Shown in pieces: positions 33,757 to 41,785 of a stretch of DNA of 64,000 nt. The stretch is from Streptomyces sp. NBC_00237 (GTDB lineage: Bacteria > Actinomycetota > Actinomycetes > Streptomycetales > Streptomycetaceae). The stretch covers positions 919,993 through 983,992 of the forward strand of contig NZ_JAPEMT010000001.1 of assembly GCF_026342435.1 (NCBI RefSeq). Reading direction: 5' to 3'. The notes beneath the pieces were generated by a model. That model was not told where the DNA came from. It saw only the letters and a program-made list of their open reading frames with translations, and ran no database searches. Numbering within the stretch: the first letter of the stretch is position 1; every line of letters starts with the position of its first letter. The translations under genes and the position numbers were made by a program.

Positions 33757-36663
33757 ATGCCCGCCACCCCCACCGCCCCTTCCGCTGCTCCCGCAGGCAA
33801 GAAAAAGAAGAGGGGGCGCGCCCGCCTGCTCATCATCGTGCTGGTGCTGGCGATTGTCGCGGGCGTCGGTTACGGCACGTACTGGAGCGTCAGCACCGTA
33901 CGGGCCTCGTTCCCGCAGACCAGCGGCGAGCTGACGATCGACGGGCTCTCGCAGCCGGTCGACATCAAGCGCGACGCCAACGGCATCCCGCAGATCTACG
34001 CCTCCACGGACGCCGACCTCTTCCGCGCCCAGGGCTACGTCCAGGCACAGGACCGCTTCTGGGAGATGGACGTCCGCCGTCACATGACGTCGGGACGCCT
34101 CTCCGAGATGTTCGGTTCGGGCCAGGTCGAGACGGACGCCTTCCTGCGCACCCTCGGGTGGCGGCAGGTCGCGCAGCAGGAGTACGACACCAAGCTGTCG
34201 CCGGAGACCAAGAAGCACCTCCAGGCGTACGCGGCGGGCGTCAACCAGTACCTGAAGGGTCGCTCCGGCAAGGACATCTCCGTCGAGTACGCGGCCCTCG
34301 GCTTCACCACGGACTACACCGTCGAGGAGTGGACCCCGGTCGACTCGGTGGCCTGGCTCAAGGCGATGGCGTGGGACCTGCGCGGCAACATGCAGGACGA
34401 GATCGACCGCTCGCTGATGACGAGCCGCCTCGACAAGAAGCAGATCGACGAGCTGTACCCGAAGTACCCCTTCGACCGGCACAGGCCGATCGTCGAGGAG
34501 AACCTCGCCAAGGGCGGCTCCTCGGGCAGCGCCAACGGCCTCGGTACGGGTGCGAGGGGTGCGTCGGCCAACGGCACGGGCAACGGCACGAGCACGGGCA
34601 CGGGCAGCAGCACGGCACCCGGCACCGGCGCAGGCGGCAGCGCGGGCCGCAACGCAAGCACCCGTACGGGCACCGGAACCGGCACCAGTACTGGTGCGAG
34701 CGGCAACTCCGCCGTCGGCTCCGCCCAGGGCATGCAGGCCCAGCTCTCGCGGATCTCCGACAACCTCGACAGGATCCCGGCCCTGCTCGGCCCGAGCGGC
34801 AACGGCATCGGCTCGAACTCCTGGGTCATCGCCGGGTCGAAGACCACCACGGGCAAGCCCCTGCTGGCCAACGACCCGCACCTCGCCCCGCAGATGCCGT
34901 CCCTCTGGTACCAGATGGGCCTGCACTGCCGAGAGACCTCCTCGCAGTGCCAGTACGACACCGCGGGCTACACCTTCTCCGGCATGCCGGGCGTGGTCAT
35001 CGGCCACAACCAGAACATCGCCTGGGGCATGACCAACCTCGGTGCCGACGTCTCCGACCTGTTCCTGGAGAAGGTCGGCCCGAACAACACGTACCTGTAC
35101 GACAACAAGGAAAAGCCCTTCAAGACCCGCGTCGAGACCATCAAGGTCGCGGGCGGCGAGAGCAAGAAGATCACCGTCCGCTCCACCGACAACGGCCCCC
35201 TGGTCTCCGACCGCAGCGGCGAGATGGAGTCGGTCGGCCGCAAGGCCCCCGTCACCAACGCCGCCCCCGACCGGGGCAACGGCTACGCGGTCTCCCTGAA
35301 GTGGACCGCCCTGGAGCCGGGCAAGTCCATGGACGCCGTCTTCGAGATGAACAAGGCCAAGGACTTCAAGGAGTTCCAGGCCGCCGCGAAGCACTTCGAG
35401 GTGCCGTCGCAGAACCTCATCTACGCCGACACCGCGGGCAACATCGGCTACCAGGCCCCGGGCACCATCCCGATCCGCAAGGGCGGCCGCGACGGCCGCC
35501 TCCCCGCCGCGGGCTGGGAGTCGAAGAACGGCTGGCAGGGCTACATCCCGCAGGCCGAGATGCCGTACGAGTACAACCCCAAGCGCGGCTTTATCGTCAC
35601 CGCCAACCAGGCCGTGATCGACACCAAGAAGTTCCCGTACCTCCTCACCGAGGACTGGGGCTACGGCGCCCGTTCGCAGCGCATCAACGACCTGATCGAG
35701 TCCAAGACCAAGGACGGCGGCAAGATCAGCTCGGACGACATGCGCACCATGCAGATGGACAACAGCAGCGAGATCGCCAAGCTGCTCACCCCCTACCTGC
35801 TGAAGATCGACATCGACGACCCGGCCGTCCGCGAGGCGCAGAAGCTCCTGGAGGGCTGGGACTACACCCAGGAGACCGACTCGGCGGCCGCCGCGTACTT
35901 CAACGGCGTCTGGCGCAACGTCCTCAAGCTCGCCTTCGGCAACAAGATGCCGAAGGAACTGCGGGTCAAGGGCCAGTGCCTGTACGTGCGCTCCGCCGAC
36001 GGCCCCGTCGACGACCTCGCCAAGCCCACCCGCGAGTGCGGCGAGCGCGACGCGGACTCCGCGCAGCCCGACGGCGGCGACCGCTGGTTCGAGGTCGTGC
36101 GCACCCTCGTCAAGGACGAGAAGAACGACTGGTGGTCCTCGCCCGCCTCCCGCACCGACAAGGCCACCACGACCCGCGACGAGCTGTTCGCGCGGGCCAT
36201 GGAGGACGCCCGCTGGGAGCTCACCGCCAAGCTCGGCAAGAACATCAAGACCTGGAACTGGGGCCGCCTGCACCAGCTCACGCTGACGAACCAGACCCTC
36301 GGCACCGAGGGCCCCGGCTTCATCCAGCACCTGCTCAACCGAGGCCCCTGGAACCTCGGCGGCGGCGAGGCGGCCGTCAACGCCACCGGCTGGAACGCGG
36401 CAGGCGGCTACGAGGTTGTCTGGGTCCCCTCCATGCGGATGGTCGTGAACCTCAGCGACCTCGACAAGTCCCGCTGGATCAACCTGACCGGCGCCTCCGG
36501 CCACGCCTACAACACCAACTACAGCGACCAGACCGAGAAGTGGGCCAAGGGCGAACTGCTCGACTGGTCCTTCAGCAAGGCGGCCGTCGACAAGTCCACC
36601 GTCGACACCCTGGTGCTGAAGCCCGGCACGGAGGTCACTCCGGGGGAGCAGCCGACTCCCTAG
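33757..36663 (+). CDS. Penicillin acylase family protein (Ntn hydrolase), membrane-anchored
   Basis: The 968-residue precursor has a Lys/Arg-rich N-terminus and one membrane anchor (LLIIVLVLAIVAGVGYGTYW). The alpha-chain region begins DIKRDANGIPQIYASTDADLFRAQGYVQAQDRFWEMD. A Gly/Thr/Ser low-complexity spacer covers about residues 253-320. The beta chain is predicted to begin at the autocatalytic Ser, S353, in IGSNSWVIAGSKT. Later landmarks are DPHLAPQMPSLWYQ, SGMPGVVIGHNQNIAWGMTN and NLIYADTAGNIGYQ. Such enzymes hydrolyse amide bonds of beta-lactams or acyl-homoserine lactones; the substrate here is unknown. The 3' end overlaps the convergent gene by 29 bp. Confidence 0.9.
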   Translation: MPATPTAPSAAPAGKKKKRGRARLLIIVLVLAIVAGVGYGTYWSVSTVRASFPQTSGELTIDGLSQPVDIKRDANGIPQIYASTDADLFRAQGYVQAQDRFWEMDVRRHMTSGRLSEMFGSGQVETDAFLRTLGWRQVAQQEYDTKLSPETKKHLQAYAAGVNQYLKGRSGKDISVEYAALGFTTDYTVEEWTPVDSVAWLKAMAWDLRGNMQDEIDRSLMTSRLDKKQIDELYPKYPFDRHRPIVEENLAKGGSSGSANGLGTGARGASANGTGNGTSTGTGSSTAPGTGAGGSAGRNASTRTGTGTGTSTGASGNSAVGSAQGMQAQLSRISDNLDRIPALLGPSGNGIGSNSWVIAGSKTTTGKPLLANDPHLAPQMPSLWYQMGLHCRETSSQCQYDTAGYTFSGMPGVVIGHNQNIAWGMTNLGADVSDLFLEKVGPNNTYLYDNKEKPFKTRVETIKVAGGESKKITVRSTDNGPLVSDRSGEMESVGRKAPVTNAAPDRGNGYAVSLKWTALEPGKSMDAVFEMNKAKDFKEFQAAAKHFEVPSQNLIYADTAGNIGYQAPGTIPIRKGGRDGRLPAAGWESKNGWQGYIPQAEMPYEYNPKRGFIVTANQAVIDTKKFPYLLTEDWGYGARSQRINDLIESKTKDGGKISSDDMRTMQMDNSSEIAKLLTPYLLKIDIDDPAVREAQKLLEGWDYTQETDSAAAAYFNGVWRNVLKLAFGNKMPKELRVKGQCLYVRSADGPVDDLAKPTRECGERDADSAQPDGGDRWFEVVRTLVKDEKNDWWSSPASRTDKATTTRDELFARAMEDARWELTAKLGKNIKTWNWGRLHQLTLTNQTLGTEGPGFIQHLLNRGPWNLGGGEAAVNATGWNAAGGYEVVWVPSMRMVVNLSDLDKSRWINLTGASGHAYNTNYSDQTEKWAKGELLDWSFSKAAVDKSTVDTLVLKPGTEVTPGEQPTP

Positions 36664-37360
36664 CACCAGCACTGGTGCTTCCGCCCGCACCAGCACAGGT
36701 GCCACCGCTGTCACCAGCACCGGTGCCTCCGCCAGCACCAGCACCGGTGCTCGCGAAGCGCCTGACGCCCTCGGGTGTCACCACCGCGTGAACGGGGTGG
36801 TCGTGGGGTTCCACCGGAACCTCCGCGACCACCTCGTTCGCGTACAGCAGCACCACCAGGTGCGCGCCGCTGCCCTCCAGCCGCGCCAGCACCCTGTCGT
36901 ACGACCCCCCGCCGCGCCCCATCCGCATCCCCCGCGCGTCCACCGCGAGCCCCGGCAGCAGCACCGCCCGCGCCTCCCGCACGGCGTCCGTGCCGAGCCT
37001 CGGCCCCGCGGGCTCCAGGAGCCCGCGCCCGGCCCGTACGAGCCCCTCAGAGCCCCCGTACGCCGCCCAGTCCAGGTCGTTGTCCTCCAGCAGTACGGGC
37101 AGCAGCACGCGCACCCCACGGGCGTGCAGAGCGTCCAGGAGCGCCCGTGTGCCGGGCTCCCGCCCGATCGAGACGTACGCGGCCACCGTCGAGGCCCCGG
37201 CCAGCTCCGGCAGCTCCAGCGCCCGCCGGGCGAGAACCGCGGCGGCCCACGCTGCGTCCTCCTGGGACAACAGCCTCCGCCGCTCCAGGAGTTCACGCCG
37301 CAGCGCCTGCTTCTGCGCCGCCTTCTCCTCGGCCCGGCCGGTCATCTCCCCAGCGCTCAC
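36635..37360 (-). CDS. 5-formyltetrahydrofolate cyclo-ligase
   Basis: The roughly 241-residue MTHFS-family enzyme makes 5,10-methenyl-THF from folinic acid with ATP. Landmarks are KQALRRELLERRRLLS, VAAYVSIGREPGTRALLDALHARG, LPVLLEDNDLDWAAYGG, the C-terminal signature LLPGLAVDARGMRMGRGGGSYDRVL, and VPVEPHDHPVHAVVTPEGVRRF. After that natural end, about 40 extra Gly/Ala/Thr-rich residues are coded by palindromic repeats and run into the convergent acylase gene. The start is uncertain: GTG 37366, GTG 37360 or ATG 37345. Confidence 0.87.
   Translation of the reverse strand: MSAGEMTGRAEEKAAQKQALRRELLERRRLLSQEDAAWAAAVLARRALELPELAGASTVAAYVSIGREPGTRALLDALHARGVRVLLPVLLEDNDLDWAAYGGSEGLVRAGRGLLEPAGPRLGTDAVREARAVLLPGLAVDARGMRMGRGGGSYDRVLARLEGSGAHLVVLLYANEVVAEVPVEPHDHPVHAVVTPEGVRRFASTGAGAGGGTGAGDSGGTCAGAGGSTSAGARESAAPPE
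36664..36760. repeat. Palindromic CACCAGCACYGGTGC repeats
   Basis: Four imperfect copies of CACCAGCACYGGTGC, spaced about 23-27 bp, lie just after the acylase stop. Each contains a GCAC/GTGC palindrome, so serial hairpins are possible. On the minus strand they are translated as the Gly/Ala/Thr tail of the cyclo-ligase. Confidence 0.7.
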
Positions 37361-37448
37361 GGTCACTTCACCTTCACAATTCGCTCGAACAGTAACAAAA
37401 AGGCCGGAACCCGACCTACCCTGAGTCCTCGGCCGATATCGTTCCGAC

Positions 37449-38351
37449 ATGACTCAGGCTCACCCCAGGATCAGTAAGGCTGTCATCCCGGCAGCGGGTC
37501 TCGGCACCCGCTTCCTGCCCGCCACCAAGGCGACGCCCAAGGAGATGCTCCCGGTCGTCGACAAGCCCGCCATCCAGTACGTGGTCGAGGAGGCCGCAGC
37601 GGCGGGTCTGTCCGACGTGCTGATGGTCACCGGCCGCAACAAGCGCCCTCTTGAGGACCACTTCGACCGCAACTACGAGCTGGAGTCCGCCCTCACCAAG
37701 AAGGGCGACGCGGGCCGCCTGGCGAAGGTCCAGGAGTCCAGCGACCTCGCGACCATGCACTACGTCCGCCAGGGTGACCCCAAGGGCCTCGGGCACGCCG
37801 TCCTGTGCGCCGCCCCGCACGTCGGCGAGGAGCCCTTCGCGGTCCTCCTCGGCGACGACCTGATCGACCCGCGCGACCCCCTGCTCTCCCGCATGGTGGA
37901 GATCCAGGAGCGGCACGGCGGCAGCGTCATCGCCCTCATGGAGGTCGACCCCGAGCAGATCCACCTCTACGGCTGCGCGGCCGCCGACCCCACCGCCGAC
38001 GGCGACGTCGTACGGGTGACCGGGCTGGTCGAGAAGCCGGAGCCCGCCGAGGCCCCCAGCAACCTGGCGATCATCGGCCGGTACGTCCTGGACCCGGCGA
38101 TCTTCGCGATACTGCGGGAGACCGAGCCGGGCCGGGGCGGCGAGATCCAGCTCACCGACGCCCTCCAGAAGCTCGCCGCCGACGAGAAGGTCGGCGGCCC
38201 CGTCCACGGCGTGGTCTTCAAGGGCCGCCGCTATGACACCGGGGACCGCGGAGACTATCTTCGGGCGATTGTCAGACTCGCGTGCGAACGTGAGGACCTG
38301 GGCCCGGACTTCCAGACCTGGCTTCGCCGTTACGTCACCGAGGAGATGTAG
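37449..38351 (+). CDS. galU: UTP-glucose-1-phosphate uridylyltransferase
   Basis: The 300-residue nucleotidyltransferase makes UDP-glucose. It has the N-terminal signature KAVIPAAGLGTRFLPATKATPKEMLPVVDKPAIQYVVEEA, LMVTGRNKRPLEDHFDRNYELE, and the sugar/metal-site region FAVLLGDDLID. YDTGDRGDYLRAIVRLAC lies near the C-terminus. Length is normal for bacterial GalU. It starts the plus-strand run to moeA, whose start lies only 3 bp after its stop, so the two are probably co-transcribed. A 90-bp leader separates it from the divergent cyclo-ligase gene. Confidence 0.95.
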   Translation: MTQAHPRISKAVIPAAGLGTRFLPATKATPKEMLPVVDKPAIQYVVEEAAAAGLSDVLMVTGRNKRPLEDHFDRNYELESALTKKGDAGRLAKVQESSDLATMHYVRQGDPKGLGHAVLCAAPHVGEEPFAVLLGDDLIDPRDPLLSRMVEIQERHGGSVIALMEVDPEQIHLYGCAAADPTADGDVVRVTGLVEKPEPAEAPSNLAIIGRYVLDPAIFAILRETEPGRGGEIQLTDALQKLAADEKVGGPVHGVVFKGRRYDTGDRGDYLRAIVRLACEREDLGPDFQTWLRRYVTEEM

Positions 38352-38354
38352 CAC

Positions 38355-39710
38355 GTGAGCACCACCGAAGCACCGCCCGCCACCGTCGGCGACGAGGACG
38401 GCCCCGACCGCGTCTGGTCGGTGGACGAGCACCTGGACGACGTCCTGGGCACGATTCGCCCTTTGGAGCCCATCGAGCTCCAACTCCCCGACGCCCAGGG
38501 CTGCGTCCTCGTCGAGGACGTCACCGTCCGCGTCTCGCTGCCGCCCTTCGACAACAGCTCGATGGACGGGTACGCGGTCCGGGTGGCCGACGTCGCGGGC
38601 GCGAGCACGGAGTTCCCCGCCGTGCTCACCGTGATCGGCGACGTGGCGGCGGGCTCCGGTGGCGCGCAGAAGCTCGACGTCGGGCCCGGCGAGGCCGCCC
38701 GCATCATGACCGGCGCCCCGCTGCCGCCGGGCGCCGAGGCCGTCGTCCCGGTCGAGTGGACCGACGGCGGCAGCGGCGGCGGCCCCGCCACCGCCTTCCG
38801 GTCCGCCGGGGCCCATCCGCAGGACTCCTCGGGCGAGGTCCGCGTGCACCGCCCCGCGAAGGCCCGCGCGCACGTCCGCGCGGCGGGCAGCGACGTCAAG
38901 GCCGGTGACACCGCCCTCGAAGCGGGTACGGTGCTCGGCCCGCCCCAGATCGGCCTGCTCGCCGCCATCGGCCGGGCCACCGTCCTGGTCCGCCCGCGCC
39001 CCCGCGTGGTCGTCATGTCCACCGGCTCCGAGCTGGTCCAGCCCGGCGAGGAGCTCGCCGAGGGCCAGATCTACGACTCCAACAGCTTCGCCCTCACCGC
39101 CGCCGCCCGCGACGCCGGAGCCATCGCCTACCGGGTCGGTGCCGTCACCGACGACGCCGACGAACTCCGCGCCACCATCGAGGACCAGCTCGTCCGCGCC
39201 GACCTCCTGGTCACCACCGGAGGCGTCAGCGTCGGTGCGTACGACGTCGTCAAGGAGGCCCTGTCCTCGGTCTCCGACGAGGACGAGCCGGGCAGCGGCG
39301 TCGACTTCCGCAAGCTCGCCATGCAGCCAGGCAAGCCCCAGGGCTTCGGCTCGATCGGTCCCGACCACACCCCGCTGCTGGCCCTCCCCGGCAACCCGGT
39401 CTCCTCGTACGTCTCCTTCGAGCTGTTCGTGCGCCCCGCCATCCGCGCCCTGATGGCCCTCCCGGACGTCCACCGGCCGACCGCCCGCGCCACCCTCACG
39501 ACGGACGAAGCCCTCACGTCCCCCGCCGGGAAGCGCCAGTTCCTGCGCGGGGTGTACGACGGAGCCTCCGGCACGGTCACCCCTGTGGGCGGATCGGGCT
39601 CCCACCTGGTCGCCGCCCTCGCGCACGCCGACTGCCTGCTCGTCGTCCCCGAGGACACCACCTCCCTGGCCCCCGGAAGCGAGGTGGACGTGGTCCTGCT
39701 CACGCGCTGA
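38355..39710 (+). CDS. moeA: MoeA/gephyrin-like protein (molybdopterin molybdotransferase or Glp)
   Basis: The 451-residue protein has the full MoeA fold: DNSSMDGYAVR near residue 60, IMTGAPLPPGAEAVVPVEW, the GSELVQPGEELAEGQIYDSN loop, VTTGGVSVGAYDVVKEAL, LAMQPGKPQGFG and LLALPGNPVSSYVSFELFVRP. MoeA inserts molybdate into adenylated molybdopterin. A MoeA-like paralogue called Glp works in corynebacterial cell division with the membrane protein GLPR. Since a GLPR/SepX homologue lies 2 kb downstream, this copy may be Glp rather than, or as well as, MoeA. The GTG at 38355 follows galU by 3 bp. Confidence 0.9.
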   Translation: MSTTEAPPATVGDEDGPDRVWSVDEHLDDVLGTIRPLEPIELQLPDAQGCVLVEDVTVRVSLPPFDNSSMDGYAVRVADVAGASTEFPAVLTVIGDVAAGSGGAQKLDVGPGEAARIMTGAPLPPGAEAVVPVEWTDGGSGGGPATAFRSAGAHPQDSSGEVRVHRPAKARAHVRAAGSDVKAGDTALEAGTVLGPPQIGLLAAIGRATVLVRPRPRVVVMSTGSELVQPGEELAEGQIYDSNSFALTAAARDAGAIAYRVGAVTDDADELRATIEDQLVRADLLVTTGGVSVGAYDVVKEALSSVSDEDEPGSGVDFRKLAMQPGKPQGFGSIGPDHTPLLALPGNPVSSYVSFELFVRPAIRALMALPDVHRPTARATLTTDEALTSPAGKRQFLRGVYDGASGTVTPVGGSGSHLVAALAHADCLLVVPEDTTSLAPGSEVDVVLLTR

Positions 39711-39809
39711 GGGGTCTGTGGCGGTACGGTGTCTGCCGCTGCGTCGAGGAATCGGCCGAGGCAACGACTGCCGGGCCCACGGACCGGCGCCTGATCGCAA
39801 GGCGGGTAA

Positions 39810-40289
39810 ATGAGTACGCAAGGCAGCCTGACGCACATCGACGAGGCCGGCGCGGCCAGGATGGTGGACGTCTCCGAGAAGGACGTCACCGCCCGCACCG
39901 CCAGGGCGAGCGGCCGCGTCCTCGTCGCGCCCCGGGTGATCGAGCTGCTGCGCGGCGAGGGCGTCCCCAAGGGCGACGCCCTCGCCACCGCCCGCATCGC
40001 GGGCATCATGGGCGCGAAGCGCACCCCGGACCTGATCCCGCTCTGCCATCCGCTCGCCGTCTCCGGCGTCAAGGTCGAACTGACCGTCGCCGACGACGCC
40101 GTGGAGATCCTCGCCACGGTAAAGACCACGGACCGTACGGGCGTCGAGATGGAGGCCCTCACGGCCGTCACCGTCGCCGCCCTCACCGTGATCGACATGG
40201 TGAAGGCCGTCGACAAGGGCGCGGTCATCACGGACGTACGCGTCGAGGAGAAGACCGGCGGCAAGTCCGGCGACTGGACGCGCGCATGA
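39810..40289 (+). CDS. moaC: Cyclic pyranopterin monophosphate synthase MoaC
   Basis: The 159-residue protein carries all MoaC signatures: LTHIDEAGAARMVDVSEKDVT at the N-terminus, ARIAGIMGAKRTPDLIPLCHPL in the middle, the KTTDRTGVEMEALTAVTVAALTVIDMVKAVDKG stretch with the catalytic Lys and Asp, and a typical C-terminus ending SGDWTRA. With MoaA it forms cPMP, the first molybdenum-cofactor intermediate. About 100 bp of leader with possible stem-loops separates it from moeA. Its stop overlaps moaB as ATGA. Confidence 0.95.
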   Translation: MSTQGSLTHIDEAGAARMVDVSEKDVTARTARASGRVLVAPRVIELLRGEGVPKGDALATARIAGIMGAKRTPDLIPLCHPLAVSGVKVELTVADDAVEILATVKTTDRTGVEMEALTAVTVAALTVIDMVKAVDKGAVITDVRVEEKTGGKSGDWTRA

Positions 40290-41011
40290 GCACCCGGACC
40301 GCCACCGACGCGCACCCGAACACCCCGGACACCGCTCCCTTCCAGGCGTCCACCAACCTGCGGCCCGACGCCCCCGCCGACACCGAGGCCGCCCGCCACT
40401 CCGAGGCGCACGCCCACCCGGACGCCGTACCGGGACCGGTCTCCGAGCCCGGCTACCAGCCCGGGTTCCCGGGCGAGCCCATGCACGCGGGCCCCGACGT
40501 CCACCCGTACCGCGCGCTCGTCATCACCGCCTCCAACCGCGCCTCCGCCGGGGTCTACGCCGACCGGGGCGGCCCGATCGTCGCCGCGGGGCTGACCCGG
40601 ATGGGATTCACGGTCACCGGACCCGAGGTGGTCCCCGACGGCGAGCCCGTCGAGGCGGCCCTGCGCGACGGCGTGCTCTTCGCGTACGACGTCATCGTCA
40701 CCACGGGCGGTACGGGCATCTCGCCCACCGACCGCACCCCCGACGCCACCCGCCGCGTCCTCGACTACGAGATCCCCGGCATCCCCGAGGCGATCCGCGC
40801 CGAGGGCCGCCCGCACGTGCCCACCGCGTCCCTCTCCCGGGGCCTCGCCGGGGTCGCGGGCGGCAGCACCCTGATCGTCAACCTGCCGGGCTCCACCGGA
40901 GGCGTCCGCGACGGCCTCGCCGTCCTGGACCGCATCCTGCTGCACGCCGTCGACCAGCTGCGCGGCGGCGACCACCCGGGACCCACCGGTACCCCCGGGG
41001 GGATCAACTGA
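40286..41011 (+). CDS. moaB: MoaB/Mog-type molybdopterin-binding protein with N-terminal extension
   Basis: Residues 75-241 form a MogA/MoaB domain: YRALVITASNRASAGVYADRGGPIVAAGLTRMG, YDVIVTTGGTGISPTDRTPDATRRVLDYEIPG, and VNLPGSTGGVRDGLAVLDRIL. It adenylates molybdopterin before metal insertion. The first 74 residues are Ala/Pro/His-rich, look disordered and are not part of the family. A later start is therefore possible, but the ATGA overlap with moaC supports the long form. It is directly followed by a GNAT gene. Confidence 0.9.
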   Translation: MSTRTATDAHPNTPDTAPFQASTNLRPDAPADTEAARHSEAHAHPDAVPGPVSEPGYQPGFPGEPMHAGPDVHPYRALVITASNRASAGVYADRGGPIVAAGLTRMGFTVTGPEVVPDGEPVEAALRDGVLFAYDVIVTTGGTGISPTDRTPDATRRVLDYEIPGIPEAIRAEGRPHVPTASLSRGLAGVAGGSTLIVNLPGSTGGVRDGLAVLDRILLHAVDQLRGGDHPGPTGTPGGIN

Positions 41012-41028
41012 ACAGCGTCGCCTGGCCC

Positions 41029-41628
41029 GTGGAACTGACGGACGGGGACGTCGTCCTGCGCCCGATAAAACTGCGCGACCAGCGGGCCTGGCGCGAGGTC
41101 AACCGCCGCAACCGGGACTGGCTGCGCCCCTGGGAGGCGACCATTCCGCCGCCCGCGCCCACCGGCCCGGTCGCGCACCGCCCGACGTACCGTCAAATGG
41201 TTCGCCACCTGCGGGCGGAGGCGAACGCGGGCCGGATGCTGCCCTTCGTCATCGAGTACCAGGGGCAGCTGGTCGGCCAGTTGACGGTCGCCGGGATCAC
41301 CTGGGGCTCGATGTGCTCGGGGCACGTCGGCTACTGGGTGGACCGCGACGTCGCAGGACGCGGCGTCATGCCGACCGCCGTCGCGCTCGCCGTGGACCAC
41401 TGTTTCCGCAGCGTCGGACTGCACCGCATAGAGGTGTGCATTCGCCCGGAGAACGCCCCCAGCCGCCGCGTCGTCGAGAAACTCGGCTTCCGCGAGGAGG
41501 GCCTGCGCCCGCGCTATCTGCACATCGACGGCGCCTGGCGCGACCACCTCGTGTTCGCCCTGACCTCGGAAGAGGTTCCCGAGGGCGTCCTCGGCCGCTG
41601 GCGCCGCAGGTCCGCCTCGCAGAAGTGA
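41029..41628 (+). CDS. RimJ/RimL-type GNAT N-acetyltransferase
   Basis: The protein has the RimJ pattern: LTDGDVVLRPIKLRDQRAWREVNRRNRDWLRPWEATIP, the acetyl-CoA loop region GYWVDRDVAGRGVMPTAVALAVDHCF, and GLHRIEVCIRPENAPSRRVVEKLGFREEGLRPRYLHIDGAWRDHLVFAL. It should acetylate a protein N-terminus. GTG 41029 is the first standard start. A CTG at 41008 overlaps the moaB stop (CTGA), has GGGGG upstream and adds seven plausible residues, so CTG may be the real start. It sits between the moco genes and sepX on the same strand. Confidence 0.85.
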   Translation: MELTDGDVVLRPIKLRDQRAWREVNRRNRDWLRPWEATIPPPAPTGPVAHRPTYRQMVRHLRAEANAGRMLPFVIEYQGQLVGQLTVAGITWGSMCSGHVGYWVDRDVAGRGVMPTAVALAVDHCFRSVGLHRIEVCIRPENAPSRRVVEKLGFREEGLRPRYLHIDGAWRDHLVFALTSEEVPEGVLGRWRRRSASQK

Positions 41629-41785
41629 CACCGGGCCCCGGCGCACCCATAAATCAAACAAGTGCTCGAATTTGATCGCCTGTGCAATCCCGGACGTCAA
41701 AAAAGTTCGGAATATCAGACAGATACGCCCGACACACCGGCCCAATTGGCGGATGCCCCCTCCAGGCCCCTCTACGGTGTGGGGT

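Noticed and set aside
39711-39809. Possible molybdenum-cofactor riboswitch before moaC
   Set aside because: Some pairing is visible in the 100-bp leader but I could not match it to the known Moco RNA layout by eye. A covariance search would decide.
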